Made by a program: the position numbers and the translations under genes
Shown here: positions 24,206 through 32,942 of the stretch, in pieces
How the letters are laid out: every line of letters starts with the position of its first letter
Position numbering within the stretch: position 1 is the stretch's first letter
Assembly: GCA_035570275.1 (NCBI GenBank)
Contig: DATMNI010000295.1
Coordinates: forward strand, 1 to 39,411
DNA length: 39,411 bases
From: DATMNI01 sp035570275
Lineage (GTDB): Bacteria; Acidobacteriota; Terriglobia; Bryobacterales; Bryobacteraceae
Reading direction: 5' to 3'
The notes under the pieces: model-generated
Seen by the model: the letters and a program-made list of their open reading frames with translations, nothing else
What the model was told of the DNA's origin: nothing
Databases searched by the model: none

Positions 24206-25168
24206 TTAATGATTGGATGCCGCGGGCACGGCGCGCGCCGCGAAATCCGGATGCGACCGGCGCTCCCCCCGGGCCATCAGCGCGCGCACCTCATCCAGCC
24301 CGCGAATGCCGCCGCGCGCACCCAGCGCCGTGCAATTCAGGGCCGCCATTGCGTTGGAAAAATCGAGTGCTTCGCGCATCGGCATTCCCTGCAAAACAGC
24401 ATAGCAAAAGGCCCCGTGGAAAACGTCGCCGGCGCCGGTGGTATCCAAACAGTTGACCACGAAGGCAGGCCCGTAGTAATACCGGCCGTTCTCTCGCGCC
24501 AGCGCTCCGTGCGCGCCCAGCGTCATCGCCGCCACCCGCATCCCGTATTGGTTCTGGATGGTTTCCAGGGCCCGGAAGGGGTCGGTTTCACCAGTCCAGG
24601 CGGTAGGGAATTCGGAACTGGCAATCAGGTAGTCGACGTTGGGCAGGACGCGGTCGAAGCCGTGGTAGATGGTATCCACATCCACCGTGACGGGGATGCC
24701 GTGGCGGCGCGCGATCTCGGCGGCCCGCGCCACCGCCGGAGTGTCATGGCCGTCGATATGGAGCAGGCGCGCACAGGCGATTTGATCCTCGCCGATCTCC
24801 TCGGGTTGGATCCGCAGGCATTCCTCCCGGCGCCAGAGCACGGTGCGCTCGCCGGTGGACTGGTCGATGATGATGTAGGCCGACTGGTTGTCGCAGTTCT
24901 TGCGCAATTGGATGTGGTCGAGGTTCACTCCCGTGTCCTGTAGGCTTTCGATCTGGATGCGGCCGCGCAGGTCGTCGCCGATGGAGCCGATGTACTTGGT
25001 GCGCAGGCCGAGGCGGGCGCAGGCCACCATGGCGCTGGCCACCTGGCCGCCGGGGCTGAGGAACTCCGCGTGAAAGGGCACCTTGCCGGCATAGGCCGGA
25101 AAGTGGGGAACGATCAGCAGCGTATCGGTGGCGTTCAGGCCAACGCCGACCACGTCGAATTCGGGCAT
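24206..25168 (-). CDS. PfkB family carbohydrate kinase
   Basis: 320 residues from ATG 25168 (MPEFDVVGVGLNATDTLL); frames extend upstream without coding character. Ribokinase-fold hallmarks: the glycine-rich sugar site SPGGQVASAMVACARLG, GSIGDDLRGR, and the PfkB signature 2 DTTGAGDVFHGAFCYAV with the catalytic Asp, followed by NAMAALNCTALGARGGI. The protein phosphorylates a sugar or nucleoside with ATP in the cytoplasm; the substrate cannot be told from sequence. It is the first gene of the operon with rhomboid, glutaredoxin-like and bshB1-like genes. Confidence 0.9.
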   Translation of the reverse strand: MPEFDVVGVGLNATDTLLIVPHFPAYAGKVPFHAEFLSPGGQVASAMVACARLGLRTKYIGSIGDDLRGRIQIESLQDTGVNLDHIQLRKNCDNQSAYIIIDQSTGERTVLWRREECLRIQPEEIGEDQIACARLLHIDGHDTPAVARAAEIARRHGIPVTVDVDTIYHGFDRVLPNVDYLIASSEFPTAWTGETDPFRALETIQNQYGMRVAAMTLGAHGALARENGRYYYGPAFVVNCLDTTGAGDVFHGAFCYAVLQGMPMREALDFSNAMAALNCTALGARGGIRGLDEVRALMARGERRSHPDFAARAVPAASNH

Positions 25169-25451
25169 GTATGAGATATTGTGGCACGGGCCTCCCGGCC
25201 GGTGTTGGTTTACACCACCAAGGAGCATGCTTGCTCCACCAACCGATTCACGTCAGCGTGAGAGATGGTGCCGTCTGTGGCTGTGAATGCCGCCGAAAAC
25301 CGAACGCGGCGGCTACGGGGAGTTCTCCAACCAGCTCGGCTTGCTGATAGCTTTGGCCCGTCGCTGAAGGTGGAACTCAAGCGCGCGGCACACCCGATAC
25401 CATCCAACGACATTTGGAATTCTCTTGGTATCATCGGAACAGGCCCTACTT
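25169..25451. other. Gap between divergent pfkB and vapB genes
   Basis: Holds promoters for both directions. A small hairpin GGAGCA-TGCT-TGCTCC lies at 25222-25237. A minus frame ending at 25210 reads VRFSAAFTATDGTISHADVN, perhaps a gene remnant; no family recognised. Confidence 0.35.
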
Positions 25452-25712
25452 ATGACCGTAAGTCTCGATTGGCCACCCGATGTGGTGGACCGGCTCACTG
25501 AGGAGGCCCGAAACAAAGGGCTGTCGTTGGACGCCTATGTGCTGCAAACGGTTCTCCTGCAGAGGAGCTCGAACGACGCTCCTTCGGACGACGCTGAAAA
25601 GCGCCGCAAGCGGGCTGATGCAGGCAGGCGAATCCTTGAGCTTCAGCAGCGCGTTAAACCCGATCCCGAAGGCTGGACCTCCCGCGACTACATTAACTTT
25701 GGGCGCCGTTGA
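25452..25712 (+). CDS. VapB-like antitoxin
   Basis: 86 residues from ATG 25452. It opens with a ribbon-helix-helix-like segment (MTVSLDWPPDVVDRLTEEAR, then GLSLDAYVLQTVLLQR), followed by a charged C-terminal half that would bind the toxin. The stop overlaps the start of the PIN-domain gene (TGATG). A longer in-frame start at TTG 25425 is possible but less likely. It would neutralise VapC and repress the operon. Confidence 0.75.
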   Translation: MTVSLDWPPDVVDRLTEEARNKGLSLDAYVLQTVLLQRSSNDAPSDDAEKRRKRADAGRRILELQQRVKPDPEGWTSRDYINFGRR

Positions 25713-26126
25713 TGGCGGCGGTTGTTATTGATGCCTCGATGGCGGCCTCGTGGTGTTTTCCCGACGAGCAGACCGATTACACGAAAGCTGTGTTTTATGC
25801 CGTGTCGTCATCCGCGGTGGATAGCGTCGCCCCCCAACTCTGGGCCTACGAAATTCGCAACAGCGTTCTCATGGGGCTTCGCCGCGGCAGGATCAGCAAA
25901 CCGGACAGCGAGCAGGTTCCTTATCTCCCTAAATGAATTGAACGTTCGCCTTAGCGAACCAGTGTCGTACGATGATGTGTTCTCCCTCGCTCAGGCGCGC
26001 GGCCTGACCGTTTACGATGCCGCATACCAGAACCTTGCTATCCAGGAACACTTGCCGTTGGCTAGCCTGGATCGCCAGCTTATTCGAGCGGCGGAAGCAG
26101 CCCGTGTTGAGCGATTTCAGCCCTGA
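25712..26126 (+). pseudogene. VapC-like PIN-domain toxin, frameshifted
   Basis: ATG 25712 begins MAAVVIDASMAASWCFPDEQ (first PIN Asp) and has the Glu-containing helix APQLWAYEIRNSVLMGL. This frame ends prematurely at 25936. The continuation is in another frame, from about 25915: RFLISLNELNVRLSEPVSYD, FSLAQARGLTVYDAAYQNLA (third acidic residue) and LPLASLDRQLIRAAEAA (fourth), ending at 26126. All four acidic PIN residues exist, so one frameshift near 25910-25925 separates an otherwise complete RNase toxin of about 137 residues. Loss of the toxin with an intact antitoxin is the harmless direction of decay. Confidence 0.85.
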
Positions 26127-26192
26127 GGTTTCACCGTAGTCTCCCGTGGCCGTCGAGACGCGCCGGCCGGCCCAGAGCGCGCCCCGCCTATC

Positions 26193-26621
26193 CTACGCCT
26201 CAATCACCACCCGCGTTCCATCGGCCACCAGCTTCCAGATCTCGTCCATCTCCTCATCGCTTACCGCAATACAGCCCTGGGTCCAATCCCCTTCCCTGCG
26301 TTCCCCGTTCTTCAGACCGTGGATCATGATGTCGCCGCCCGGGTCCACACCGGCGGCGCGGGCCCGGTCGCGGTCCGCCGCGTCCGGATAAGAAATGTGC
26401 AGCGACAGGTGGTAGGCGCTCTTGGCGTTCCGGCGGTCTATCGCGTAGCGGCCCTCGGGCGTCTTGCCGTCGCCCTCCTGCAGCTTCGGCCCAACCGGGT
26501 TACGGCCCAGCGCGATACGGTACTGGCGGACCACGGCCTCGCCGGCCAGCAGCAGCATCTCGCGGCGGCTTTTGTGAATCACGACTTGGTCGACTCGCAG
26601 GATTCCGCAACGCATTGCCAT
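26193..26621 (-). CDS. L,D-transpeptidase (YkuD) family protein, probably 5'-truncated
   Basis: 142 residues. YkuD features: VVIHKSRREMLLL at the start, QYRIALGRNPVGPKLQEGDG, TPEGRYAIDRRNAKSAYHLS, HISYPDAADR, then the catalytic segment GGDIMIHGLKNGER and TQGCIAVSDEEMDEI with the His and nucleophile Cys. These enzymes crosslink peptidoglycan or attach lipoproteins in the periplasm and need export. No signal peptide is present: the frame begins only about 10 residues before the domain. The upstream DNA belongs to a CHAT-protease pseudogene that ends abnormally, so both genes were probably cut at one junction. Unless exported otherwise, the product would be inactive in the cytoplasm. Confidence 0.8.
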   Translation of the reverse strand: MAMRCGILRVDQVVIHKSRREMLLLAGEAVVRQYRIALGRNPVGPKLQEGDGKTPEGRYAIDRRNAKSAYHLSLHISYPDAADRDRARAAGVDPGGDIMIHGLKNGERREGDWTQGCIAVSDEEMDEIWKLVADGTRVVIEA

Positions 26622-27636
26622 CGTGCCGCCCTACAGTACAGTGTGCCTGCCGTCCTGCGGTTTCGCGGCTCCGGCCCGGCGCCCCATTCTATCTCCGCCT
26701 CGACTATACCGAAAGCTGTCAACTGCCTTTTCGGGCTGCTGGGGCGGTTCGCGGCCGCGGACCGGCAGGCGTTCAGTATCAGCAGCCGCACGCACGTTTC
26801 GTGAAGCAGCTTGCCCAACTCGGCGGCCTTCACCGCCTGCGCCTTTCGTTTCAGCTTGGGGTCTTCGAGGAAGACTTCGCCGCTCTGCCCGTGCCCATCG
26901 AAATGAACCACGTGGAACGGCTCGCCCTGCGCGTTGGCCTCGCGCAAGCGCTTGGCGGGTTGCTCGAAAGTGGCGGGGCGCAGGACTTCGAATTGGAACG
27001 GCTCGCGCGCAGTGCCGCTCAGCCCGCGAATGAGATGCCGCGCTACTGACCGGAACCCCACCCGGTCATCCTCCAGGCGGCAGATCGCCAGCAGAATCCG
27101 GATCTTGGGCGCAGCCGCCCACGGCGGGTTGGGGGAGAGGGCCGGCCTGGAATGGCAGCGCACAAACACGGGAACATTCAGCGCCAGCGGCAGGTCGGCA
27201 GTGGGATCGCGCATCAGTTCCCAGGGAACCAGCCGTCCTCAACTTCGGTTTCGATTTCGATTCGCGTGTCATTGAGGTACCGGCGGACGCTCTCCCACAC
27301 GTCACTCGCGTCCAGCACCATCCGGAACAATTCGCGACCCACCTCGCCCATCCGCTGCTCGATCCGTTTGGCGAATTTCGGCGCGGGATCCACCGGGTAG
27401 ATCCGGTAGTCCTCCAGATACCAGCGGATATCCTTGGCTTCCTGCGGAGTCAGCGTGAAGGAAAACGGCCGCCGCTCCGTCTTCCGAGGTCCGTCGCCGT
27501 CCAGCGTCGCTTCCACCTGGGAGGCGCTGTGCGTGATTCGGAGAGTTGGCACTTGGTTGCTTGTGAGTTTAGCATTCGGAACGTTACCGGCGCGCCGATC
27601 ACTGCCGTTCCCCCAAAACAATCCCTTTCCCCTCAA
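26579..27636 (-). pseudogene. CHAT-domain caspase-like protease, frameshifted and 3'-truncated
   Basis: First frame (27636-27214; likely start GTG near 27552): VPTLRITHSASQVEATLDG, FSFTLTPQEAKDIRWYLEDY, KRIEQRMGEVGRELFRMVLD, DTRIEIETEVEDG. It stops at 27214. The continuation is one frame away: VPWELMRDPTADLPLAL, IRILLAICRLEDD, FRSVARHLIRGL, the His box FHVVHFDGHGQSG and the Cys box RLLILNACRSA. After the Cys box similarity to the family is lost within about 10 residues. Full-length relatives continue for hundreds of residues, often with repeats, and serve in immunity-like proteolysis. The catalytic His and Cys are preserved, but the frameshift and truncation make this a pseudogene. Confidence 0.8.
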
Positions 27637-27994
27637 TCATTTGCCCACCACAATTTCAGACTCCGGCCCTTCCCTATGCTATATCTGCAGGTGGAGGTTC
27701 CTCGCATGCCCAACCCGCGGCCGGCGCCCACCCGGCACCTCGACATGCGGCGTCTCAAAACACCCCAACCAATAAACCAAACGAACCCATTCCTGCCGGT
27801 AACTCGAACAAACATAACCATTTGACCGCGTCGAAATGAACCCAACTTCCGTACCACTGCCAGTTTCCGCCTCACGGAACCGGCATCCTGGTTACCGTCA
27901 CCCCCGTATCCTTTCGCACCTTCGTCCGTTCAACAATTACCAACAATCGTGTTTAAGGCCTAGAAATCTGTAGTATTTTACGACAATTAGGTCT
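27637..27994. other. Intergenic region upstream of nifJ
   Basis: About 360 bp, turning AT-rich after 27930. Short ORFs in it have low-complexity translations. It should hold the nifJ promoter; no other element recognised. Confidence 0.4.
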
Positions 27995-28000
27995 TATAAT
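27995..28000 (+). promoter_or_regulatory. Candidate -10 box TATAAT for nifJ
   Basis: Perfect consensus -10 in an AT-rich patch 43 bp before the TTG start. No good -35 box sits 16-18 bp upstream (AGTATT is the nearest), so an activator or an extended -10 may be needed. Confidence 0.45.
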
Positions 28001-28030
28001 ATGTTTTTAGGCAGCGAATCCTATCTCATC

Positions 28031-28045
28031 AGGAGGGGAATTTTG
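28031..28045 (+). promoter_or_regulatory. Strong ribosome binding site and TTG start of nifJ
   Basis: AGGAGG at 28031-28036 is followed after six bases by TTG at 28043. The in-frame ATG at 28001 has no ribosome binding site and overlaps the predicted transcription start. The alignment-like start SNSSTTTRPKVTIDGNEAAA also fits, as PFORs begin shortly before the 'DGNEA' motif. Confidence 0.8.
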
Positions 28046-31000
28046 AGCAACTCATCCACCACCACGCGACCGAAGGTCACCATCGACGGCAACGAGGCGG
28101 CTGCATACGTAGCGCATCAATTGAACGAAGTCATCGCCATTTATCCCATTACGCCTTCATCCAACATGGGGGAGTGGGCCGACCAGTGGTCCTCGGAACA
28201 CAAAACCAACATCTGGGGCACCGTGCCCACGGTGATTGAAATGCAAAGCGAAGGCGGGGCGGCGGGCGCGCTGCATGGCGCCTTGCAGGCCGGCTCGCTG
28301 GCCACCACGTTCACGGCATCGCAGGGCCTGCTGCTGATGATCCCCAACATGTACAAGATCGCCGGCGAATTGACCTCCACGGTGTTCCATATCGCCGCGC
28401 GGGCGCTGGCCTCGCAGGCGCTCTCCATCTTTGGCGACCACAGCGACGTCATGGCGGCCCGGTCCACCGGCTTCGCCATGCTGTCTTCCAATGGAGTCCA
28501 GGAAGTGATGGACATGGCGCTCATCGCCCACGCCGCCACCCTGGAGGCGCGCATCCCGTTCATGCATTTCTTCGATGGATTCCGCACCTCCCATGAGGTG
28601 GCCAAGGTCGAACAACTCCAGCCGGACGATCTCCGCGCCATGATCGACGAAGAACTGGTGCATGCCCACCGCGCCCGCGCCCTCTCCCCCGACAATCCCT
28701 TCATCCGCGGCACGGCGCAGAATCCCGACGTCTATTTCCAGGCGCGCGAAGCCTGCAATCCCTACTACCTGGCCACCCCCACCATCGTCCAGAACACCAT
28801 GGACAAGTTCGCCGCGTTGGTGGGCCGCCAGTACCACCTGTTCGATTACGTGGGCGCGCCGGACGCCGAGCGCGTCATCATTATGATGGGCTCGGGCGCC
28901 GAAGCGGCCCAGGAAACCGTGGAGGCGCTCATGGCTGCCGGCCAGAAGGTCGGCCTGCTGAAGGTCCGGTTGTTCCGGCCATTCGCGGTGGAAACGTTCG
29001 TTGCCGCCATCCCGTCTAGCGCCAAATCCATCGCGGTTCTGGACCGAACCAAGGAACCCGGCGCCACCGGCGAACCGCTCTACTGCGACGTGATCACGGC
29101 TTTCGCCGAAATGAGCGTGAGCAAGAAGGTGATCGGCGGGCGCTACGGCCTCTCCTCCAAGGAATTCACGCCGGCCATGGTGAAGGGCGTCTACGACGAA
29201 CTCGCCAAAGCTCAGCCCAAAAACCACTTCACCATCGGGATCAACGACGACGTCACCCATACCAGCCTCAGTTACGACCGCGACTACTCAACCGAAGAGC
29301 CCGGCACCGTGCGGGCGCTGTTTTACGGCTTAGGCGCCGATGGCACCGTGGGCGCCAACAAGAATTCCATCAAGATCATCGGCGAGCAAACGCCCAATTA
29401 CGCGCAGGGCTACTTCGTCTACGATTCCAAAAAGTCCGGCTCCATTACCACCTCCCACCTGCGCTTTGGGCCCAACCCGATCCACTCCAGCTACCTGATC
29501 ACCAAGGCGAACTTTGTCGCCTGCCATCAGTTCTCGTTCCTGGAGCGCATCGACTTGCTGAAGGCCGCCGAACCCGGCGCCACCTTCCTGCTCAACAGCG
29601 CCTTCGGGCCTGACGAAGTTTGGGACAAGCTGCCCCGGCTGGTGCAGCAGCAGATCATCGGCAAGAAGCTGAAATTCTACGTGATCGATGGGTACGAAGT
29701 GGCCCGGCAGACCGGCATGGGCGGACGCATCAACACCATCATGCAGACCTGCTTCTTCGCCATCAGCGGGGTGCTGCCGCGTGAAGAGGCCATCGCCGCC
29801 ATCAAGTACACCATTAAGAAGACCTACGGCAAGCGCGGCGACAGCGTGGTGCAGAAGAACAACGCCGCCGTGGATGCGGCGCTCAGCCATCTGCACCAAG
29901 TCAGCGTACCGGACAAGGTCACGTCGCTGTTCGATGTCCGGCCGACGGTTCCGGCCGCGGCGCCCGCATTCGCGCAGAACTTCACAGCCAGAATCATCGC
30001 CGGCGAAGGCGACGATCTGCCGGTAAGCGCGATGCCCGTGGATGGCACCTTCCCCAGCGCCACCACGCAATGGGAGAAGCGCAACATTGCGATCGAAATC
30101 CCTGTCTGGGACGAGCAAATCTGCATCCAGTGCGGCAAGTGCGTGCTGGTCTGCCCGCACTCCGTGATCCGCGCCAAGGTGTATGACGACAGTTACCTGG
30201 GCGACGCCCCCGCCATGTTCAAAGCCGTGCCCGCCCGCTGGAAAGACATGAAGGACCGCAAGTACACCTTACAGGTGGCCCCCGAAGACTGTACCGGTTG
30301 CACTCTCTGCGTACAGGTTTGTCCGGTCAAGAGTAAGAGCGAGGTGAAGCACCGCGCCATCAATATGGTGGCCCAGGCTCCTTTGCGCGAAAGCGAGGCT
30401 GCCAACTGGGACTTCTTCCTGACGATTCCGGACACTGACCGCAAGCAGCTTTCCATGAGCCAGGTGAAGGACGTGCAGTTGCTGCAGCCGCTGTTTGAGT
30501 TCTCCGGCGCTTGCACCGGCTGCGGCGAGACCCCGTACATTAAGTTGATGACGCAGCTTTTCGGCGACCGCATGATGATCGCCAACGCCACCGGCTGCTC
30601 CTCCATCTACGGCGGCAACCTGCCCACTACGCCTTACTCCCAGAACGAAGCAGGGCGAGGCCCGGCCTGGTCGAATTCGTTGTTCGAAGACAACGCGGAA
30701 TTCGGGCTCGGCATGCGGTTGGCGGCCGACAAGCAGAACGAGTATGCCCGCGAATTGGTGGCGCGGCTCGGCTCTGCGATCGGCGACGACCTGGCGCAGG
30801 CGCTTCTGAATGCCGACCAGACCGCTGAGCAAGGCATCTTCGCCCAGCGCGACCGCGTGGCGACCCTGAAGGATGAACTGGCTGGCCTGGTTACCACAGA
30901 AGCTACCGGCCCAGCCGCCGCCGAAGCCCGCGACCTGCTGAGCATCGCCGATGCGCTGGTCAAGAAGAGCGTCTGGATTGTGGGCGGCGATGGCTGGGCA

Positions 31001-31681
31001 TACGATATCGGCTACGGCGGCCTGGACCATGTGTTGGCCTCCGGCCGCAACGTCAACGTGCTGGTGCTCGATACCGAAGTCTATTCCAACACCGGCGGCC
31101 AGGCATCCAAGGCCACGCCGCGCGGCGCGGTGGCCAAGTTCGCCGCCGGCGGCAAATCGGTAGGCAAGAAAGATCTGGCGCTGATGGCCATGACTTACGG
31201 CAGCGTCTATGTGGCCAAAATCGCCATGGGCGCAGGCGACATGCACACCGTGAAGGCGTTCCTGGAAGCCGAGGCCTTCGACGGCCCGTCGCTGATCATC
31301 GCCTACAGCCATTGCATCGCGCACGGATACGACCTGGCCCACGGCATGGACCAGCAGAAGGCAGCCGTGAATTCCGGCTACTGGCCGCTGTTCCGTTACA
31401 ATCCCGAGCTCAGCGCGCAGGGCAAGAACCCGTTCCAACTGGATTCCCGCGCGCCCACCATTCCGCTGAAGGAGTTCGCCTACAATGAAACACGCTACAC
31501 GATGCTCGCCAAGAGCAATCCCGAGGAAGCCAGGAAGCTGCTGGACCTGGCGCAGGCCGATGTCGGCAACAAGTGGAAGCTGTACGAACACATGTCGCAC
31601 CAGGCCGCCACTGTCGTCCCAGCCACTGCCGTCCCAGCCACTGTCGTCCCAGCCAATGTCGCCGAAGAGGTGAAGAAATGA
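28043..31681 (+). CDS. nifJ: Pyruvate:ferredoxin (flavodoxin) oxidoreductase
   Basis: 1212 residues, the full single-chain length. It oxidises pyruvate plus CoA to acetyl-CoA and CO2 and reduces ferredoxin or flavodoxin in the cytoplasm. Domain order: domain I with YPITPSSNMGEWADQW and GALQAGSLATTFTASQGLLL; domain II RVIIMMGSGAEAAQETVEAL; the gamma-like domain (LRFGPNPIHSSYLI); a two-[4Fe-4S] ferredoxin domain with CIQCGKCVLVCP at about 694 and CTGCTLCVQVCP at about 750; and the TPP domain with CTGCGETPY, GDGWAYDIGYGGLDH (about 982) and YSNTGGQASKATPRG. All cluster and cofactor ligands are present. The C-terminus carries a short Ala/Val/Pro/Thr repeat tail. Its stop overlaps the next gene's start (ATGA). 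In an acidobacterium it may serve fermentation, anaplerosis or low-oxygen metabolism. Confidence 0.97.
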   Translation: MSNSSTTTRPKVTIDGNEAAAYVAHQLNEVIAIYPITPSSNMGEWADQWSSEHKTNIWGTVPTVIEMQSEGGAAGALHGALQAGSLATTFTASQGLLLMIPNMYKIAGELTSTVFHIAARALASQALSIFGDHSDVMAARSTGFAMLSSNGVQEVMDMALIAHAATLEARIPFMHFFDGFRTSHEVAKVEQLQPDDLRAMIDEELVHAHRARALSPDNPFIRGTAQNPDVYFQAREACNPYYLATPTIVQNTMDKFAALVGRQYHLFDYVGAPDAERVIIMMGSGAEAAQETVEALMAAGQKVGLLKVRLFRPFAVETFVAAIPSSAKSIAVLDRTKEPGATGEPLYCDVITAFAEMSVSKKVIGGRYGLSSKEFTPAMVKGVYDELAKAQPKNHFTIGINDDVTHTSLSYDRDYSTEEPGTVRALFYGLGADGTVGANKNSIKIIGEQTPNYAQGYFVYDSKKSGSITTSHLRFGPNPIHSSYLITKANFVACHQFSFLERIDLLKAAEPGATFLLNSAFGPDEVWDKLPRLVQQQIIGKKLKFYVIDGYEVARQTGMGGRINTIMQTCFFAISGVLPREEAIAAIKYTIKKTYGKRGDSVVQKNNAAVDAALSHLHQVSVPDKVTSLFDVRPTVPAAAPAFAQNFTARIIAGEGDDLPVSAMPVDGTFPSATTQWEKRNIAIEIPVWDEQICIQCGKCVLVCPHSVIRAKVYDDSYLGDAPAMFKAVPARWKDMKDRKYTLQVAPEDCTGCTLCVQVCPVKSKSEVKHRAINMVAQAPLRESEAANWDFFLTIPDTDRKQLSMSQVKDVQLLQPLFEFSGACTGCGETPYIKLMTQLFGDRMMIANATGCSSIYGGNLPTTPYSQNEAGRGPAWSNSLFEDNAEFGLGMRLAADKQNEYARELVARLGSAIGDDLAQALLNADQTAEQGIFAQRDRVATLKDELAGLVTTEATGPAAAEARDLLSIADALVKKSVWIVGGDGWAYDIGYGGLDHVLASGRNVNVLVLDTEVYSNTGGQASKATPRGAVAKFAAGGKSVGKKDLALMAMTYGSVYVAKIAMGAGDMHTVKAFLEAEAFDGPSLIIAYSHCIAHGYDLAHGMDQQKAAVNSGYWPLFRYNPELSAQGKNPFQLDSRAPTIPLKEFAYNETRYTMLAKSNPEEARKLLDLAQADVGNKWKLYEHMSHQAATVVPATAVPATVVPANVAEEVKK
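31610..31654 (+). repeat. Three 15-bp tandem repeats in the 3' end of nifJ
   Basis: The unit ACTGTCGTCCCAGCC occurs three times, the middle copy with one change (ACTGCCGTCCCAGCC). It encodes ATVVP-ATAVP-ATVVP just before the C-terminus, outside the catalytic domains. Copy number may vary between strains by slippage. Confidence 0.9.
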
Positions 31682-32694
31682 TCGACCTTTCCAAAACCAT
31701 TGATCTCTCCACAACCTATCTGGGTTTGAAGCTGAAGAATCCGCTGGTGGCTTCGTCCTCGCCGATGTGCCAGGACGTCGGCAACATCCGGCGGATCGAA
31801 GATGCCGGCGCCGCGGCCGTGGTGCTGCATTCCCTGTTCGAAGAACAGATCGAGGTGGACAACAATGAACTGGACCGGTTCATTACCGAAAGCTCGCACG
31901 TCTCGGCCGAATCCACGTCCCACTTTCCCGAACTGACCCGCCAGGTAATGGGGCCGGAACACTATCTGAAGCACATCGCCAAATGCAAACAGGCAGTGAA
32001 GATTCCCATCATCGCCAGCCTCAACGGGACCACTACGGGCGGCTGGCTGAGCTACGCCAGACAGATGCAGCAGGCCGGCGCCGACGCGCTGGAACTGAAC
32101 ATCTATTACATCCCGGTGAACCCCGACATCACCGCGGACCAGGTGGAGCAGAAGTACATCGACCTGGTGCGCGCCGTCAAGAGCGAAGTGAGCATTCCCG
32201 TGGCCGTGAAACTGGGGCCGTACTTCAGCGCCATGGCCAACATGGCTCAGAAACTGGACGCCGCCGGCGCCGACGCCCTGGTGCTCTTCAACCGCTTCTA
32301 CCAGCCGGACTACGACCTGGAAGCCCTGGAAGTGGTGCCCAACCTGACTCTCAGTAACTCAAGCGATTTGTTGCTCCGCCTGCACTGGATCGCTTTAATC
32401 TACGGCAGCGTGAAGGCCGACCTGGCGCTGACCGGCGGCGTCCACTCTGCCACAAACGTGGTGAAGACCATGATGGCCGGCGCCAAGGTGGCCATGATGA
32501 CTTCGGCGCTGCTGCGACGCGGCATCAGCTACCTCGACACCATCACCACGGAACTGCTGATCTGGATGGGCGAGCACGAGTACGACTCCATCAAGCAGAT
32601 GCAAGGCAGCATGAGCCGCAACGCAGTGCCGCAACCCGGCGCGTTTGAGCGGGCGAATTACTTGAAGGTGCTGAGCAGCTACGCGATGCGGTAG
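31678..32694 (+). CDS. Dihydroorotate dehydrogenase-like flavoprotein
   Basis: 338 residues, FMN-binding TIM-barrel of the DHOD/PreA superfamily: DLSTTYLGLKLKNPLVASSS at the start, IEDAGAAAVVLHSLFEEQI, PIIASLNGTTTGGWLSYARQ, ADALELNIYYIPVN, IPVAVKLGPYF, ADALVLFNRFYQPDYDL, and the FMN phosphate loop region LALTGGVHSATNVVKTMMAG. No iron-sulfur Cys motifs, so it is not a full PreA. It is translationally coupled to nifJ (ATGA), an arrangement that suggests a shared electron-transfer or redox role; real pyrimidine synthesis is less likely. The substrate is unknown. Confidence 0.9.
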   Translation: MIDLSKTIDLSTTYLGLKLKNPLVASSSPMCQDVGNIRRIEDAGAAAVVLHSLFEEQIEVDNNELDRFITESSHVSAESTSHFPELTRQVMGPEHYLKHIAKCKQAVKIPIIASLNGTTTGGWLSYARQMQQAGADALELNIYYIPVNPDITADQVEQKYIDLVRAVKSEVSIPVAVKLGPYFSAMANMAQKLDAAGADALVLFNRFYQPDYDLEALEVVPNLTLSNSSDLLLRLHWIALIYGSVKADLALTGGVHSATNVVKTMMAGAKVAMMTSALLRRGISYLDTITTELLIWMGEHEYDSIKQMQGSMSRNAVPQPGAFERANYLKVLSSYAMR

Positions 32695-32703
32695 CTTTGT
32701 GGG

Positions 32704-32739
32704 GCAGATTGCCAATCTGCGGCGGGTTGGCAACCCGCC
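32704..32739 (+). terminator. Two back-to-back hairpins after the nifJ operon
   Basis: GCAGATT-GCC-AATCTGC (32704-32720) is followed directly by GGCGGGTT-GGC-AACCCGCC (32721-32739), then a pyrimidine-rich run (CTCGTATTTTCTTTT). The second hairpin plus the T-rich tail can act as an intrinsic terminator. The paired design also fits a dispersed REP-like element. Confidence 0.65.
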
Positions 32740-32942
32740 TCTTCTCGTATTTTCTTTTATCTCGCAGCCCCGGCGGCCACCCAGGCAAGTCCATCTAACT
32801 GGCCGATCATGATGCCCCCGCGACGCTTACCTTGAAAGTTTCGGACCAAACAGCTTTGCCGGCTTAATATGAGTTAATATAAGTCCATCTGGTAGCACGA
32901 GTCCGACATCGCGGCAAACCAGCCCAAGGATTAAGACCGACT

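Noticed and set aside
24209..24943. 244-codon plus frame opposite the PfkB kinase
   Set aside because: Antisense shadow; the minus strand carries complete PfkB signatures.
28157..31714. Three long minus-strand frames across nifJ (up to 481 codons)
   Set aside because: Antisense shadows of an intact, motif-complete PFOR gene; translations are His/Gly/Arg-rich without motifs.
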